A stretch of 42,897 bases of DNA from Verrucomicrobiales bacterium (GCA_016795425.1 JAEUHG010000161.1:1-42897); one strand, 5' to 3'; positions 26,001 through 33,951 are shown, numbered from the stretch's first letter. The notes: generated from the sequence alone by a model not told the origin. Made by a program: numbers and translations.

Positions 26001-27740
26001 TTCGGGACCGAGCATGGCTTCATCCGGGTGTCGGAAGAACGGAATGACATCGTCACCACCGATAAGCACCAGGTAGGCCAGGGCATTGCCGGGTCGGGAA
26101 CGGTCCACCATGGACCGAATCGCCTCGGCGACGAGGTTCTTCGCAAACGGGCACTCCGGCATCGCGTCGGCCTGGGCGTTGAAAAATCGGACCCATGAAT
26201 CGAGGCCAACATCGAGAATGTACCCAGCAACCTCTGGGCGTGCAGCCAGCTCGGCCAGCTTGGCGGCCACGGCATCGCGCGCGGCACTCGGGTCGGGACC
26301 TACCAGACGATCATAATCGACCAGCAGCAGCGTCCGGTACCCGCCGGCCGGTGCGCCGGTGTTGGACGGCGGAAGCAAGGAGCCGTCGGAGGCCTTCGGC
26401 AGGGGTTCGATATCGTGGCACAAGCCGGGAAAGAGAAAGGCGTCGACGCGGAACGTGTCGTTGGGATCAAACACCCCCTGCCGACCCCGCACACGAATGT
26501 AGAATTCGGTGGATTCATTCCACGTGTTGACCACCACGCCCTCGCCCGAGGTGCCATCGAACGCCGAGACTGCGATCACGCTGCGCGTTTGTGCGCTGGC
26601 GTAGGCCGCCTCGCTGAATTGAGCGGGCGAAAACTGGGCGGGCGAAAACTGGGCCGGGCTGAATTCTTCGGGCGAAAACTGCGCCGGACTGAACTGCGCC
26701 GGACTGAACTGCGCTGGCGCATAAGCGTCCGGACTGAACTGCGCCGGACTGAATTGGGCGGGCGAAAACTGCGCCGGACTGAATTGCGCCGGACTGAACT
26801 GCGCAGGAGAGAAGGCCGCCGGACTAAAGGCGGCCGGGGAGAACTGGGCTGGCGAGAACTGCGCAGGTGAAAACTGGGCCGGAGCGAATGCGTCGTCGGC
26901 AAACTCGGCATCCAGCAGGGATAGATCGCTGGGCTGCGTCAGTTCCTGGTACGCCGCGGCGATATCCTTGAACAGGACCAGGTCGTAATTCGCCGGCAAG
27001 CTGGTCAGCGTTACGACCACCCGGGCGCCGGGCTGGACGTTGAACTTGAACCAGCGGGATTCGTCGGTGCCGCCCAGCGCTTGCTCCTTGAAGCCTGTCA
27101 AAACACCGAGATTTTCCGTCAGAGGGATTTCCAGCGCGCGAGGCCAAACGAGGTTGTTCGGGCCATCGACCGTCACCACAAACCGGCAGACCTCCTGATC
27201 TCCCCAAGGAAACCTTGCCACACATGACACCGGCGTCTGGCCAACGGGAAAATACGAACCGGAGGCGGGCGTGCAGGTTACCTGGGCATTGAAACACGCA
27301 TCGGTGACCGTGGGCGTGGGAAACTCAACCCTGGCTCCCAAACCAGTAATATCCGCCGGAACCGTCAGGTTCTCGGGGCACGATCCCAGTAACCAACCAT
27401 TCTTGATTACTTTGACGACGAATTCGCAGGTCGCGGTATTGCCCGCTTCGTCGGTCGCGGTGCAGACCACGGTGGTCAGCCCCAGCGGAAACAGGCTGCC
27501 GCTGGGCGGTTGGCAGACCACGGTCGCGCTGCCGTCGGCGTCCTCGGCGGTGACCGTGAAATGGACCTGGGCATTGCACCGGGTGCCGATGGCATCAATG
27601 GTCACGACTTCCGCGGGGCAGTGGATGACGGGTGGATCGACATCCAGAACCGCCGATGCGGGGAGGCCGGCAGTGAGTAACGCCACCGATGTCCACGCCT
27701 TCAGGCACGTGAGGAGCCAGGGAGACTTGTTGGGTTGCAT
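23016..27740 (-). CDS. Giant secreted C25-like (gingipain-type) cysteine peptidase with pentapeptide repeats
   Basis: This encodes 1574 residues from an ATG at 27740 with a signal peptide (about 1-30, SVALLTAGLPASA). Two HYR-type beta domains with paired cysteines cover ~35-192. A PPC-like beta domain (~195-438) is interrupted by about 20 pentapeptide units (281-384). The C25-like region (~465-875) has LVLIGGDDVIPFF, an AVGRLVETPAEI strand, His725 in FLAAHFSA and Cys762 in LFSPGCHSGYN, the clan CD His/Cys pair, and ends with a TLFGLPMASL segment resembling the gingipain domain end. Ig-like modules follow (~1230-1420). A tandem cadherin-like module with LLSNDTDPEGAALTL and a C-terminal domain ending GFYRTVNP, a type common in Verrucomicrobiota secreted proteins, complete it. 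It is probably a surface or secreted protease; its substrate is unknown. The gene heads a leftward run with P-domain and macroglobulin genes. Confidence 0.88.
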   Translation of the reverse strand: MQPNKSPWLLTCLKAWTSVALLTAGLPASAVLDVDPPVIHCPAEVVTIDAIGTRCNAQVHFTVTAEDADGSATVVCQPPSGSLFPLGLTTVVCTATDEAGNTATCEFVVKVIKNGWLLGSCPENLTVPADITGLGARVEFPTPTVTDACFNAQVTCTPASGSYFPVGQTPVSCVARFPWGDQEVCRFVVTVDGPNNLVWPRALEIPLTENLGVLTGFKEQALGGTDESRWFKFNVQPGARVVVTLTSLPANYDLVLFKDIAAAYQELTQPSDLSLLDAEFADDAFAPAQFSPAQFSPAQFSPAAFSPAAFSPAQFSPAQFSPAQFSPAQFSPAQFSPDAYAPAQFSPAQFSPAQFSPEEFSPAQFSPAQFSPAQFSEAAYASAQTRSVIAVSAFDGTSGEGVVVNTWNESTEFYIRVRGRQGVFDPNDTFRVDAFLFPGLCHDIEPLPKASDGSLLPPSNTGAPAGGYRTLLLVDYDRLVGPDPSAARDAVAAKLAELAARPEVAGYILDVGLDSWVRFFNAQADAMPECPFAKNLVAEAIRSMVDRSRPGNALAYLVLIGGDDVIPFFRHPDEAMLGPEQDFVPPVFDNSSSQASLRRNYFLSQDRYGARCEVSRKNTVLPLPELAVGRLVETPAEIAGMVDAYLETPGGVLPTPSTALVTGYDFLEDAANAVATELHAGIGSPAERLITPADLAPTDPDAWSADDLRAVILPRRHDIMFLAAHFSASALLAADFTTRFNAPELLDSSVDFKNAFLFSPGCHSGYNIVDHHAVPVFTQQPDWAQMCARKQMILLAGTGYQYGDTDFVEYSERLYVEFTRELRKGSGPVAIGQALVRAKQHYLASTADLRGIHEKSLLQATLFGLPMASLNMPGSRLSLDEEDSIVTSTQGYSSVPPTAGQVLNLRFADVSIHASLQQHQIELKNAERGPNDPPTITATWFSGANGVVSNPAEPILPLETRNVDVPGLHLRGIGFRGGEYVDLRDVTPLTGAATTEIRGVHPAFLSDEFFPQKFWRANYFGDLCALANGGTRLMLTPAQVRSYPVQNIGVIRRYPKTQLRLFYSANIQTYTDIATGFTSTPALSGPPSISKVSASTENNAVEFEMQVIGNPAAGIQEVWVLYTAVSGPWVGKWIPLDLAQDRVDSRLWKGSLPLGATPAADVRFVVQAVNGVGLVSFAANLGAYYIPDRTEPPPNPPATTVQLLSPPGSGVYGSPVSLRARLTQGNTALAGRPVLFKIGGLQSVALTDGDGIAATEMNLLLEPGARELSATFTGNADFGPSSDAAAFVIERASTVVHLDPEHAVVAPDAATTVIARLETTDGTPLPEQTVLFVVTGPNGTHVATLITDFRGAARLGSVPLPVGTYAVSAHFAQAVNPPPPFNAIETSSVRYHGSSDLGSLTLSAAVPTANPDTINGRAGEPLKIAIADLLSNDTDPEGAALTLSRFDATTGRGVPLTRSGAFLLLPRLSEASNADAFEYTAMDPQGNVASARAVIRILPDNAQTSNFLGLSIHDGMVHIRFAGIPGRRYRIEFTPSVASPQWFTLGSVVVGPDGTANFTAPDVGIAGFYRTVNP
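26589..26900 (-). repeat. Tandem 15-bp repeat encoding FSPAQ pentapeptides
   Basis: About 20 units of 15 bases encode residues 281-384 of the C25-like protein, mostly A-Q-F-S-P with variants such as A-A-F-S-P, D-A-Y-A-P and E-E-F-S-P. Phe or Tyr recurs every fifth residue with a small residue two before it, which fits the pentapeptide-repeat (right-handed quadrilateral beta-helix) rule. The DNA units are close but not identical. The tract is in frame throughout. Confidence 0.9.
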
Positions 27741-27854
27741 CCGTACTTCTTGTTTAGGCCCTTAACACCGGGTCTAATCCGCTCAGATCCGTTTGCTTCG
27801 GGCCAATGTCATGGAAATCCCGTCAAATCCTGAAGAACCCTCCATGGCTCTTTC

Positions 27855-27872
27855 AATTCACTTAAGTGAATT
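27855..27872. promoter_or_regulatory. Perfect 18-bp palindrome, candidate operator
   Basis: AATTCACTTAAGTGAATT is an exact 18-base palindrome in an AT-rich part of the 298-base gap between the divergent C25-like gene (start 27740) and the cyclase gene (start 28039). It lies 115 bases upstream of the former and 167 upstream of the latter. Symmetry and location suit a dimeric repressor or activator site. No matching second copy is evident nearby. Confidence 0.45.
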
Positions 27873-27960
27873 TGCGTAGCAAAATTAGCAAGGATTCAAC
27901 TTTAGCGTCAAGGAGTTCGTCGTGCAGAATTCAATCAGCACGAAATAGCTAGCCCCTTTT

Positions 27961-27990
27961 TTGGTGGGTTCGGCAAGCTCACGATGTAAT
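27961..27990 (+). promoter_or_regulatory. Possible promoter of the cyclase gene
   Basis: TTGGTG (27961-27966) and TGTAAT (27985-27990) are separated by 18 bases, 49 bases before the ATG at 28039. The -10 box matches TATAAT in five of six positions; the -35 box is weak. The purine-rich GGAAAGGG at 28023-28030 is a plausible ribosome-binding site about eight bases before that ATG. Confidence 0.35.
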
Positions 27991-28038
27991 TAGGAACTAA
28001 CGCGTGCATTGGACGGTGGTTAGGAAAGGGCCGATGGG

Positions 28039-31000
28039 ATGAGTGCAGTTGAGGCAACGACGGCCTACATAGCGAGGGACCGTCATGAAGCGATGGCGAC
28101 CGGCAAGGATTTGCCGGTTCAATCGCAGGGCGCCGCTTTGTTTGCTGACATCTCAGGATTTACACCGTTGACGGAAGCGTTAACGCGGGCCCTGGGTCCA
28201 CGCCGGGGGGTGGAGGAACTCACCGGACACCTCAACCGTGTCTATGACGCCCTGGTGACCTGCGTTCACGCTCAGCGCGGCAGCATCATTCATTTTGCCG
28301 GGGACGCCATCACTTGCTGGTTTGAGGGTGACCAGGGTCGGCGCGCGGCCTATTGCGGCTTGGCGATGCAGCAGGCGATGGCCAGCCAACCCCAAGTGGT
28401 GATTGGAGAAAGCGCGCCGGTCACGCTGTCCCTGAAGGTCGGTATTGCCACCGGTCCGGCCAAGCGTTTCGCGGTCGGCAACCCGGAAATCCAGCTCCTG
28501 GACGTCCTCGCCGGGAGCATGCTGGGAGAGATGGCCGCCGCGGCCAACGCCGCTCGACGGGGAGAGGTTCTGGTGACGGCATCAACGGCGGAGGCGTTGG
28601 CAGGTTCCGTGATGATTGCCGAGAGGCGAGTGGTGACGGAAGGCTCGGGGGATTTGGCCGTGATTCTCGGCATGGCGGAGGCGGGGGCGGACAGCCCTTG
28701 GACACCGCGGCCTTCGCTGCCGGAGGACGTGGTTCGACCGTGGGTGCTGCCCGCGGTTTTTGAAAGGCTCAAGGGCGGGCGTGGTGAATTTCTGACGGAA
28801 CTTCGTCCGGCCGTGGCGGTCTTCATGAAGTTCAAGGGCATCGACTACGACGAGGATCCTGCAGCCGGGGAGAAACTCGACACCTTCGTCCGGTGGATTC
28901 AGCGCGTCGTGGGGCCATTGGAAGGATTTCTTCACCACATCTCGGTGGGTGACAAAGGCAGCTATCTGTACTGCACCTTTGGAGCGCCGATTGCGCATGA
29001 GGACGACACGGAGCGGGCGCTGGCAGCGGCTCTGGAGTTGCGGAATCCACCCTCGAACCTGGGGTTCGACGCGGCGCCCCAGATCGGAATCAGCCAGGGG
29101 ACACTGCGAACCGGTGCCTACGGCGGGATCTCCCGCCGTACCTATGGGGTGTTGGGTGATGAGGTGAATCTTGCGGCGCGGCTGATGGAGCATGCGGGTG
29201 CGGGAGAGGTTTTGGTCAGCGGCCGCACCCGCGAGGCGGGCGGTGCTGACTTCCTTTGGGAACCGGTGCTTCCGTTGATTCTGAAAGGGAAATCGCAACC
29301 GGTCGCCGCGTTCCGACTGCGCGAACGCCGTGCCGAGGAGGAAATGCAGTTGTTCGAACCCGCGCATCATCTGCCCATGGTGGGACGGGTTCGGGAGCGC
29401 GATCGATTGATCGAATTGCTCGACCTGGCTCGGGAGGGGCGCGGCCAGGTCGTGGAACTGCTCGGTGAAGCCGGAATGGGAAAATCACGGCTGGTCACCG
29501 AGGTGCTGCAGGCCGCGCGGCAACGGGGATTTCAGACTTACGGCGGCCAGGCGCAGTCCATCGGCACCAATACAAGTTACCTGGCGTGGTGGGGGATTTG
29601 GCGCGCCGTGTTTCATCTGTCGCGCTCGACGCGGCCGGACATTCAGGCCGCGACGGTGGCGGCGCAGTTGATGGAGATGAACACGGGCCTGCTTCCACGG
29701 CTCCCGTTGCTCAGTGCGGTGTTGAACCTGTCGTTGCCGGACAACGACACGACGCGTTCGCTCGACGCCAAACTTCGCAAGGCGTCCCTCGAGAGTTTGC
29801 TGGTGGAGTGTTTGCGCCATCGGGCGGAGCGATCACAAGTCCTGATCGTGATCGAGGACGCGCACTGGCTGGATCCTCTATCGCGCGATCTGATCGAGGT
29901 GCTGGCCCGCAGCCTCGGATTCATGCGGGCGATGCTGCTGATCGTGTCGAGGCCGTCGGATGGCGGACACGAGGCGGAGTGTGGTTGGCGGCAGGTGTCG
30001 CATTCGACCCAGATTCGACTCACTGAGTTGGGGCCGGAGGAAGCCGCCGAGTTGATCCGGTTGAAGCTGGACTCCCTGGGGGCGGGTGGCGGTCCGCCGC
30101 ATCCCACGGTCGTCCAGCGCCTGGAAGAGCGTTCCCAGGGCAATCCGTTTTACCTGGAGGAACTGATCAACTACCTGCGGGACCAGGGCCTGAATCCGAA
30201 TGACCCCCTCTCGCTGGAGGGGATGGAGCTCCCCAGCAGTTTGCAGAGTCTGATCCTTGGCCGCATGGATCGGCTCGCCGAGCATCGTAAGCCGACGCTC
30301 AAGGTGGCCAGTGTCATCGGCCGCGTGTTTGAGCCGTCGACCATCAGCGCGATCTATCCGTCGCTGATGGAACGGGACGTTCGCGCGGATCTCAGCGAAT
30401 TCGAGCGCCTCGAACTCACCGCCCAGGAGCGTCCGGAACCGCAGCTGGCCTTCATCTTCAAGCATGTGGTGACCCAGGAGGTGGCGTACGAGACCCTGGC
30501 GTACGCCACACGGGCGCGGCTGCATGGCGAGTTGGGTGCATTTCTCGAACGCCGACATGCCGGGGAGATCGAGGAACGCCTCGACCTCCTGGCGTTTCAT
30601 TTCGACCGCAGCGACAACGAACCCAAGAGACGGGAGTATCTGTTGCGCGCGGCTTATGCCGCTCAGGCGCGATACGCCAATGCCGCGGCGATGAGCTATT
30701 TCCGCCGCGCTTTGCCGCTCTTGCAGGGGCTCGACCGGATCGATCCTCAACTCAGTCTTGGCCGGGTGTTGGAGACAGTGGGGGATTGGCCGGGTGCCGG
30801 GGAGACCTATCGATCGGCGCTGGCGCTGTCTGAGGAACTCGGAAATCGGCCGGCCCAGGCCAAGGCGCGCACGGCCTTGGCTGAACTGCATCGCAAGCGT
30901 GGGGCCTACGCGGACGCCACCCGCGAATTGGATGCCGCGCGCGCGATCTTCTCCGAAGTGGGCGACGTGGCGGGGGTCGCGCAGACGCTCCACTACGCGG

Positions 31001-31725
31001 GATCGGTGGCGGCCCAACAAGGCGCGTACGACCGTGCCCGGGAGCTCTACCATCAGAGCCTGGAAACTCGGAGGAAATCGGACCCGGCAGGTGTCGCGAG
31101 TCTGCTGAGCAATTTGGGAATCGTCGCGTGGTTCCAAGGCGACTTCGCCGAAGCCCGGCGGCTTTACGAGGAAGGTCTGGCGCTACGCCGGCAATTGGGC
31201 AATCGGTGGGCCATCGGCAATTCGCTGAACAACCTCGGTTTGGTGGTGCGCGACCTTGGCGATGACGCCGAGGCTCGGCGATTGTTGGAGGAATGCGTCG
31301 CCATCAACCGTGAGTTGGGCGACCGCTGGTCGATCGCCAATGCCCTGGGCAGTCTTGCGGATGTCGCCTTGAGCCAGGGGGATTTCCGGGCGGCGCGGGA
31401 TTTCCTGGTCGAGAATGTCCACATCAACCGCGAATTGGGGGATCGCACCGGTCTTGCCTTCTCCCTCGAGTTGTTCGCTCAACTGGCGGCGGCGCAGAAG
31501 CAGCCGCGTTTGGCGCTGCGCCTGGCCGCTGCCGCGGCGGGGTTGCGGGAGGCCATCGGCGCGCCGTTGTCGCCCTCCGAACGCGAACGACTGGAGCGCG
31601 TGTTGGCTCCGGTGGCGGCAAGCCTGGTGCCGGGACTGGCTGAGAGCTTCGCGGCGGAGGGGCGTCGGCTCAGCTTGTCGGATGCCATCGAACTGGCGCT
31701 GGGGGAGGAGTCGCGTCGTCCTTGA
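28039..31725 (+). CDS. Tandem class III nucleotidyl cyclase-ATPase-TPR protein (soluble adenylyl cyclase architecture)
   Basis: This is 1228 residues without signal or membrane segments, so cytoplasmic. Cyclase domain C1 (~30-210) has both metal aspartates, Asp37 in FADISGF and Asp89 in HFAGDA. C2 (~255-425) has GDKGSYLYCTFG with Lys306 and GDEVNLAARL with Asn377 and Arg381. C1 lacks the Asn-Arg pair and C2 lacks the metal aspartates, so one composite catalytic site is predicted, as in mammalian ADCY10. An STAND-type ATPase follows, with P-loop GEAGMGKS (476-483) and Walker B VLIVIEDAHW (Glu606/Asp607). TPR-like repeats run from ~900 to 1190 and contain units such as LGIVAWFQGDFAEARRLYEE. It probably makes cAMP or a related signal under control of the ATPase/TPR part. 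The base-selecting Thr of ADCY10 appears replaced by Gly370, so substrate specificity is open. Confidence 0.9.
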   Translation: MSAVEATTAYIARDRHEAMATGKDLPVQSQGAALFADISGFTPLTEALTRALGPRRGVEELTGHLNRVYDALVTCVHAQRGSIIHFAGDAITCWFEGDQGRRAAYCGLAMQQAMASQPQVVIGESAPVTLSLKVGIATGPAKRFAVGNPEIQLLDVLAGSMLGEMAAAANAARRGEVLVTASTAEALAGSVMIAERRVVTEGSGDLAVILGMAEAGADSPWTPRPSLPEDVVRPWVLPAVFERLKGGRGEFLTELRPAVAVFMKFKGIDYDEDPAAGEKLDTFVRWIQRVVGPLEGFLHHISVGDKGSYLYCTFGAPIAHEDDTERALAAALELRNPPSNLGFDAAPQIGISQGTLRTGAYGGISRRTYGVLGDEVNLAARLMEHAGAGEVLVSGRTREAGGADFLWEPVLPLILKGKSQPVAAFRLRERRAEEEMQLFEPAHHLPMVGRVRERDRLIELLDLAREGRGQVVELLGEAGMGKSRLVTEVLQAARQRGFQTYGGQAQSIGTNTSYLAWWGIWRAVFHLSRSTRPDIQAATVAAQLMEMNTGLLPRLPLLSAVLNLSLPDNDTTRSLDAKLRKASLESLLVECLRHRAERSQVLIVIEDAHWLDPLSRDLIEVLARSLGFMRAMLLIVSRPSDGGHEAECGWRQVSHSTQIRLTELGPEEAAELIRLKLDSLGAGGGPPHPTVVQRLEERSQGNPFYLEELINYLRDQGLNPNDPLSLEGMELPSSLQSLILGRMDRLAEHRKPTLKVASVIGRVFEPSTISAIYPSLMERDVRADLSEFERLELTAQERPEPQLAFIFKHVVTQEVAYETLAYATRARLHGELGAFLERRHAGEIEERLDLLAFHFDRSDNEPKRREYLLRAAYAAQARYANAAAMSYFRRALPLLQGLDRIDPQLSLGRVLETVGDWPGAGETYRSALALSEELGNRPAQAKARTALAELHRKRGAYADATRELDAARAIFSEVGDVAGVAQTLHYAGSVAAQQGAYDRARELYHQSLETRRKSDPAGVASLLSNLGIVAWFQGDFAEARRLYEEGLALRRQLGNRWAIGNSLNNLGLVVRDLGDDAEARRLLEECVAINRELGDRWSIANALGSLADVALSQGDFRAARDFLVENVHINRELGDRTGLAFSLELFAQLAAAQKQPRLALRLAAAAAGLREAIGAPLSPSERERLERVLAPVAASLVPGLAESFAAEGRRLSLSDAIELALGEESRRP

Positions 31726-31768
31726 GCGCTCAGGCTTGGCCCGGTGTGTTGCGGGGGTGCGCATGAGC

Positions 31769-31786
31769 ACGGATCGCCCGATCCGT
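31769..31786 (+). promoter_or_regulatory. Hairpin just upstream of the EamA gene start
   Basis: ACGGATC (31769-31775) pairs with GATCCGT (31780-31786) around the loop GCCC, ending 10 bases before the ATG at 31797. It has no T-tract. It sits where a ribosome-binding site would be, so it could damp translation or act as a weak terminator after the cyclase gene. Confidence 0.35.
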
Positions 31787-31796
31787 TCATCGTGAC

Positions 31797-32720
31797 ATGT
31801 TTGCCGCCTTTCTCACCACCATCCTGTTCTCGCTCTCGGGGGTCACCGCCACCCGAACCACGCGGCTGTTGCCGAGCCTGGAGGCGAATTTTTGGAGGCT
31901 TCTGATCGCGACGGCTCTGCTGGCGATCTATGGACACACCTTCGGAGCCGGGATACGCGGATCGGCCTTTCCATGGTTGCTCCTCAGCGGGTTCATTGGC
32001 TTCGGCATTGGAGACATCGCCTTGTATCTCGCGTATCCGAAACTGGGATCGAGGCTGGTGATTCTCATTGTGCACTGCGTGGCGGCGCCGCTGGCGGCGG
32101 CCATTGAGTGGACCGTTCTGGGGGTTCCGATGAGCCCGGCCGAGATGGTGGCGGGACTGTTGATTCTGACGGGTGTGGCAACCGCGCTGTTTCCGGATCG
32201 CCGGGGTACGGCCCCCGTCCGCCAGGGGTTTGGAACCGGTGTGGGATTTGCGCTGGTGGCAGCGGCGGGGCAAGGGATCGGTGCCATCCTGAGTCGCCAT
32301 GCGTTTGGTGTGGCACAGCGGGCGGGGGAAACACTCGACGGCATCAGTGCGGCCTATCAGCGGATTCTGGCGGGATTGGCGCTGAGTGCCGTTACCTTCA
32401 TCTGGGTGAAACGTCGGTATCTGGCGTCCTGTCTGGGCGGTTCGCCGGTAAAATCGACTGAATCCGAGGGCGCGAAGTTGCGCCGGGCGTTGCCCTGGGT
32501 GGCATTGAACGCACTGGCCGGGCCGGCGTTGGGTGTCAGTTGCTTTCAGTGGGCCCTGGCCCAGCGCGGCACCGGTGTGGTACTTCCGATTGTCGCCTTG
32601 ACGCCCCTGATAATCATACCGTTCGCCATACGATTTGAAGGTGAACGCCCGTCCTGGCGATCCCTGGCCGGTGGTGGGGTCGCCGTAGCCGGGGCCATTG
32701 TTCACGCCATGAATCATTGA
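31797..32720 (+). CDS. EamA/DMT-family transporter
   Basis: This is a 307-residue integral membrane protein with about ten hydrophobic segments arranged as two EamA repeats (about 1-132 and 145-305). Recognisable stretches include EANFWRLLIATALLAIYG in the first half and GVSCFQWALAQRGTGVVLPI in the second, the latter typical of the drug/metabolite transporter superfamily. These carriers export metabolites, amino acids or drugs. The substrate cannot be predicted. A charged loop near 220-235 joins the last pair of helices. It follows the cyclase gene by 71 bases and runs directly into the PAP2 gene, so the three could be co-transcribed. Confidence 0.88.
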   Translation: MFAAFLTTILFSLSGVTATRTTRLLPSLEANFWRLLIATALLAIYGHTFGAGIRGSAFPWLLLSGFIGFGIGDIALYLAYPKLGSRLVILIVHCVAAPLAAAIEWTVLGVPMSPAEMVAGLLILTGVATALFPDRRGTAPVRQGFGTGVGFALVAAAGQGIGAILSRHAFGVAQRAGETLDGISAAYQRILAGLALSAVTFIWVKRRYLASCLGGSPVKSTESEGAKLRRALPWVALNALAGPALGVSCFQWALAQRGTGVVLPIVALTPLIIIPFAIRFEGERPSWRSLAGGGVAVAGAIVHAMNH

Positions 32721-32728
32721 GGGATCCG

Positions 32729-33895
32729 ATGGTTTCCGGAATCCGCTTCCATGGTGGGTGGTTCGCAACGGCGCTCGCCGTGGTTCTGGCATTTTCATGG
32801 ACCCTGGCGCCCGGTCAGGCGTTGCCCGCCCAACCGGCGGTGTCGACCCAGGGCGGAAATCGAGGGGATCCGCTGTCGGCGCTGCATCCCGCCGAACTGC
32901 AATGGATCGAGGGCCTTCAATCCGTGCCGGGATGGGCGGGACTCATGCGCGTGGTGAGCGATCTCGGTCCCGGGCGATACATGATTCTGGTGATGGCCGG
33001 TCTGTTGTTTTGCGCGAATCCGCGTCTGGCATTCCGCATGACGCTGCTGATGTTTTTCACGCTGTGGCTGCGCGAGATCCTGGCACTCTGGCTCCATTCA
33101 CCGCGGCCGTACTGGTTTGGACCGCCGATTACCACCTGGGGGAAAGTCGCTGCCACCCGTCACACGTTTGGACTTCCGTCAGGTCACGCCATGGTGGGTA
33201 GCGCCCTGTGGCTGTTCGCGGCCGCGGAGTACGGTCGGCGATGGGCCTGGGGCGTGGCGGTGGCTACGAGTCTGGCGATTGCGTTTTCAAGGCTGTACCT
33301 GGGGGTACACTTTGTGAGCGACGTGATTCTGGGCCTTGCTCTCGGAGTTGGTGTTGCCTGGGCTTGGCGGCGGTGGGAACCGGCGCTGGAACGCTTTTGG
33401 TTCGTGGTGGTCCCGACTCCCGGACGGGCGTTGCTGGGAGTGGCCGTGGGACTGGGGATGGCCGCGGTGGGGAGTGTGAGTTGCCATTGGTTGGGGCAAA
33501 GCCCGCCGCCGGGCGGCTGGGAAACCTATGTGCGGTCCGCTCTGAATCCGGAAACGACGGTCGCCCAGGGAGGCGCCGTCACCGGAATTCTCGTGGGTGT
33601 GGCGATGCTGGGCTGTTGGGCCAAACCCACGGGCCCCTGGTGGATGCGTCTGGTTCGCCTGGGAGTCGCCGGTGTGGCGTTGCGCTTTGGTATCGAGCCT
33701 GCCGGCGATGCGATCCTGGACGGGTGGCCGGGAACCCCGAGCGGCGTTGGGCGTCTGTCGGTTGTCTTCGCCGTTGCCGCCGTCAAGGCGTGGTCCGTGT
33801 GGTGGTTCTTTCCGTGGCTGTACCTTCGGATGAGGCAAAGCGTGGCGATGGAGTGGGGTGTTGCCGCGACGAGGGGCCGGGTCGCCATCGGTTGA
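32729..33895 (+). CDS. PAP2-family phosphatase-like membrane protein
   Basis: This encodes 388 residues from an ATG at 32729; a TTG at 32717 overlapping the EamA stop is an alternative. About eight hydrophobic segments surround the PAP2 motifs. Motif 1 is RP at 126-127 (LHSPRPYW), but the usual lysine seven residues earlier is Ala119. Motif 2 is PSGHAM with His153. Motif 3 is SRLYLGVHFVSD with Arg188, nucleophile His194 and Asp198. The fold dephosphorylates lipid phosphates such as undecaprenyl diphosphate or phosphatidate at the periplasmic face. The missing Lys may lower activity or change the substrate. A C-terminal extension of about 190 residues with further membrane segments exceeds the usual family size. 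Confidence 0.88.
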   Translation: MVSGIRFHGGWFATALAVVLAFSWTLAPGQALPAQPAVSTQGGNRGDPLSALHPAELQWIEGLQSVPGWAGLMRVVSDLGPGRYMILVMAGLLFCANPRLAFRMTLLMFFTLWLREILALWLHSPRPYWFGPPITTWGKVAATRHTFGLPSGHAMVGSALWLFAAAEYGRRWAWGVAVATSLAIAFSRLYLGVHFVSDVILGLALGVGVAWAWRRWEPALERFWFVVVPTPGRALLGVAVGLGMAAVGSVSCHWLGQSPPPGGWETYVRSALNPETTVAQGGAVTGILVGVAMLGCWAKPTGPWWMRLVRLGVAGVALRFGIEPAGDAILDGWPGTPSGVGRLSVVFAVAAVKAWSVWWFFPWLYLRMRQSVAMEWGVAATRGRVAIG

Positions 33896-33951
33896 CCGGC
33901 GTACGACAGATGACTTGCCCGAAGTTGGGCCGGCCCGGAGCCTTGGGCGAC

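Noticed and set aside
26589..26900. CRISPR array or VNTR outside a gene
   Set aside because: The repeats are contiguous 15-bp units in frame with no spacers, encoding pentapeptides.
33208..33951. N-terminal extension of the hydrolase frame upstream of 33952
   Set aside because: It overlaps the PAP2 gene in another phase and reads as a low-complexity Gly/Arg sequence. The signal peptide starts at 33952.
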